Source: Morganella morganii (GTDB lineage Bacteria > Pseudomonadota > Gammaproteobacteria > Enterobacterales > Enterobacteriaceae). From it: DNA of 14,619 bases. Made by a program: the position numbers and the translations under genes. Below are positions 14,233-14,619 of this stretch, piece by piece (the first letter of the stretch is position 1; every line of letters starts with the position of its first letter). The notes beneath the pieces were generated by a model that had not been told where the DNA came from, made no database searches, and saw only the letters and a program-made list of their open reading frames with translations. Where the stretch lies: positions 1,929,990 through 1,944,608 of the forward strand of contig NZ_NRQY01000001.1 of the NCBI RefSeq assembly GCF_003996855.1, given 5' to 3'.

Positions 14233-14292
14233 TCCAGGCCTTCTCCAAAAAAAGAGCGGAACCTGCCCTTTGGGGGACACGTCCCGCAAAGG
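14233..14292 (-). promoter_or_regulatory. Paired-hairpin leader, copy A (before ardB)
   Basis: At 14267-14292, CCTTTG and GGGAC pair with GTCCC and CAAAGG, a near-perfect 26-nt palindrome with one G-G mismatch. On the minus strand it is followed by CAGGTTCC, a T-run (complement of 14246-14252), and GGAGAAGGCCTG just before the ATG, which can form a weaker second stem with a two-base bulge. This is the same order of parts as leaders B and C. Confidence 0.6.
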
Positions 14293-14309
14293 ATTGAGTA
14301 ACAATAAGG

Positions 14310-14594
14310 TTATGCGACATTCACCACAGACTTGGGTAGCAGCATCTCGCCGTGTTCGTTCACCATCGCTATACGTTCACGCAATAAACGACAGGCATGG
14401 CTGAAACATCGCCGATCACGCTCACTCGCTCGCTTACAGCTCAGATTTTCCAGTTCTGCAAGGTGACGTTGCGCACTACTCCGCCATGAGCGTCGCTCAT
14501 CATTCCCAACGCAGGCGCAGAAATGGGCATTCGCCAAGGTAAACAGTCGGTCCGTTGCATTCCGGTATTCCGCGACAAGAACAAAGGTTGTCAT
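14310..14594 (-). CDS. Hypothetical protein, 94 aa, basic and Cys-containing
   Basis: Family not recognised. The product is rich in Arg and has several Cys (CAC near residue 26, C53, C63, C68), with a predicted helical middle (SSAQRHLAELENLSCKRASERDRRCFSHACRLLRERI). It might bind nucleic acid; no defined motif supports more. The ATG at 14594 is preceded by CGGAG at good spacing, and the stop at 14310 lies just upstream of leader A. It is the first gene of the minus-strand backbone run visible here, and its upstream region runs off the window. Confidence 0.6.
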   Translation of the reverse strand: MTTFVLVAEYRNATDRLFTLANAHFCACVGNDERRSWRSSAQRHLAELENLSCKRASERDRRCFSHACRLLRERIAMVNEHGEMLLPKSVVNVA

Positions 14595-14619
14595 AAGTCA
14601 CTCCGTATCAAATATGACG

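Noticed and set aside
1..14619. CRISPR array or complete tRNA/rRNA gene
   Set aside because: No regularly spaced repeat-spacer pattern and no full cloverleaf or rRNA sequence was seen; the only tRNA-derived sequence is the 16-nt core at 259-274.

Overview
The window looks like part of an integrative conjugative element (ICE) or genomic island of an enterobacterium, of the broad SPI-7/YAPI/ICEEc-like type that uses tRNA-Phe genes. Four things point there: a 16-nt copy of the tRNA-Phe 3' end at 259-274, a tyrosine integrase next to a MobH/TraI_2-type relaxase, IS1-family and IS903-type insertion sequences, and a minus-strand run of anti-restriction genes (ardB/klcA-like, ardC) with a CbtA-like toxin. 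No host gene is visible, so the species cannot be fixed.

Layout, left to right. 1-515 is gene-free and holds the attachment core, a 12-nt-period tandem repeat, a Fur-box-like promoter and a strong intrinsic terminator. 516-2963 (minus) is integrase downstream of relaxase, apparently one transcription unit. 2964-3245 is sparse, with one doubtful 47-codon frame. 3246-4021 is a decayed IS1-family copy. 4236-9935 (plus) is an AT-rich four-gene operon, clearly different in base composition from both flanks. 9993-10982 is a decayed IS903-like copy. 10983-14619 is again balanced-composition ICE backbone, all on the minus strand: 94-aa gene, ardB (frameshifted), acidic 80-aa gene, 113-aa and 166-aa unknowns, ardC and a CbtA-like toxin.

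The main point of interest is the 4236-9935 cargo. A protein with an N-terminal MORC/Hsp90-like GHKL ATPase and a C-terminal histidine-kinase module is followed, with tight spacing or overlap, by a stand-alone receiver-domain protein, an HNH nuclease and an Eco57I/TaqI-like adenine methyltransferase. This reads as a restriction-modification-like defence operon whose nuclease may be controlled by a phosphorelay and/or GHKL conformational switch. Association of MORC-like GHKL ATPases with restriction systems is known in general. The two-component pairing (kinase plus receiver) with HNH and methylase is the less familiar part.

The second point is a family of paired hairpins directly upstream of the minus-strand backbone transcripts (before ardB, before the 113-aa gene, before ardC, and an orphan copy after the toxin). 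In two copies the ribosome-binding site lies inside a stem abutting the ATG. Given the anti-restriction genes they precede, they could be single-strand promoters for early expression after conjugation, or translational switches.
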